5,658 nt of DNA from contig JAEEUD010000128.1 of the NCBI GenBank assembly GCA_016286835.1, positions 1 through 5,658 on the forward strand, written 5' to 3'. How positions within the stretch are numbered: position 1 is the stretch's first letter; every line of letters begins with the position of its first letter. Positions 5,178 through 5,658 of this stretch are shown here, piece by piece. A model generated the notes under the pieces. That model was not told the origin of the DNA. It searched no databases and worked only from the letters and a program-made list of their open reading frames with translations. Origin of the DNA: Pyramidobacter sp. (GTDB taxonomy: Bacteria > Synergistota > Synergistia > Synergistales > Dethiosulfovibrionaceae). Made by a program: the position numbers and the translations under genes.

Positions 5178-5658
5178 TTACGGCCTGATCAGCGCTGCCC
5201 GGACTATTACCGCGAGGACGAACGACAGAAGCGAAACGGCAAGCAGCAGCTTATGCGAACGGCGGATGTCTTCCAGCTCGATCGGACGCAGGTCGTCGCC
5301 GAGGAACGGCTTGTCCTCGATCCGTCCTTCATACTGCGCCGGGCCGGCGAGTTGTACACGCAGCGCTCCGGCACAGGCGGCTTCGGTGTGGGCCGAGTTC
5401 GGGCTTTCGTGTTTGCGGCGGTCGCGGCAAAAGACGCGCCAGGCGTTTTTCACGTCCCAGCCGCACAGGCCTGCCGATACGACCATCAGCACGCCGGCCA
5501 GCCGCGCGGGGATGAAGTTGACCAGATCGTCCAGAATCGCCGCGCAGGTGCCGAAGTGGCGGTAGCGCTGGTTCTTGTAGGCGATCATCGAGTCCATCGT
5601 GTTGACGGCCTTGTAGAAGCATCCGCCAGCGACGCCGAACAGCGCCATCCAGAACAGC
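5178..5658 (-). CDS. cbiB: Adenosylcobinamide-phosphate synthase, C-terminal half (start beyond window)
   Basis: An open frame enters from the right edge and ends at TAA (5180-5178), giving 159 residues of an integral membrane protein that is usually about 300-320 long. Recognisable CbiB motifs in order are YKAVNTMDSMIAYKN, YRHFGTCAAILDDLVNFIPARLAG, RRKHESPNSAHTEAACAGAL, VQLAGP, and the late RPIELEDIRRSHKL. It ends in a hydrophobic membrane segment, LLLAVSLLSFVLAVIVRAAL, close to the C terminus; a second lies at about residues 56-68. CbiB joins aminopropanol phosphate to adenosylcobyric acid to give adenosylcobinamide phosphate, using the product of the neighbouring cobD. An ATG at 5648 is internal: the frame continues upstream and the family's N-terminal half is missing here. 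No internal damage is visible. Confidence 0.92.
   Translation of the reverse strand, partial: LFWMALFGVAGGCFYKAVNTMDSMIAYKNQRYRHFGTCAAILDDLVNFIPARLAGVLMVVSAGLCGWDVKNAWRVFCRDRRKHESPNSAHTEAACAGALRVQLAGPAQYEGRIEDKPFLGDDLRPIELEDIRRSHKLLLAVSLLSFVLAVIVRAALIRP

Overview
All six genes lie on the minus strand and read right to left. The window suggests a fairly GC-rich bacterium: about 57-62 % GC outside one AT-richer patch, with strong AAGGAGG ribosome binding sites, several GTG starts and hairpin terminators. Together with the gene content, this fits an anaerobic gut-type lineage such as Clostridia/Negativicutes or Synergistota. That assignment is an inference from style; no marker gene is present.

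Right end (3866-5658): two late steps of cobalamin synthesis. The C-terminal half of cbiB (adenosylcobinamide-phosphate synthase) runs off the window edge and is followed by its own terminator. A gap of about 270 bp carries a perfect 14-bp inverted repeat. Then comes cobD (threonine-phosphate decarboxylase), which makes the aminopropanol phosphate that CbiB attaches to the corrin ring.

Centre (2826-3868): a solitary Mrr-type (type IV) restriction endonuclease with no methylase beside it. By hand count, GC falls from about 57 % in the part encoding the catalytic domain to about 42 % in the part encoding the N-terminal winged-helix domain and linker. The step lies close to the domain boundary, so the gene looks like a mosaic or a recent acquisition.

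Left half (1-2791): a promoter drives a tightly coupled pair, a small cytoplasmic SGNH/GDSL hydrolase and an M20 (CPG2-type) metallopeptidase. The stop codon of the first lies inside the ribosome binding site of the second. A strong terminator follows. Immediately behind it, with no room for a promoter of its own, starts a gene for an MmcQ/YjbR-type protein fused to an EVE (PUA-like) domain, cut by the left edge. EVE domains read modified bases and Mrr enzymes cut modified DNA, so the two may be related in function, but they are separated by the hydrolase pair and the link is only a hypothesis. No RNA genes, insertion sequences, CRISPR arrays or cobalamin riboswitch were seen.
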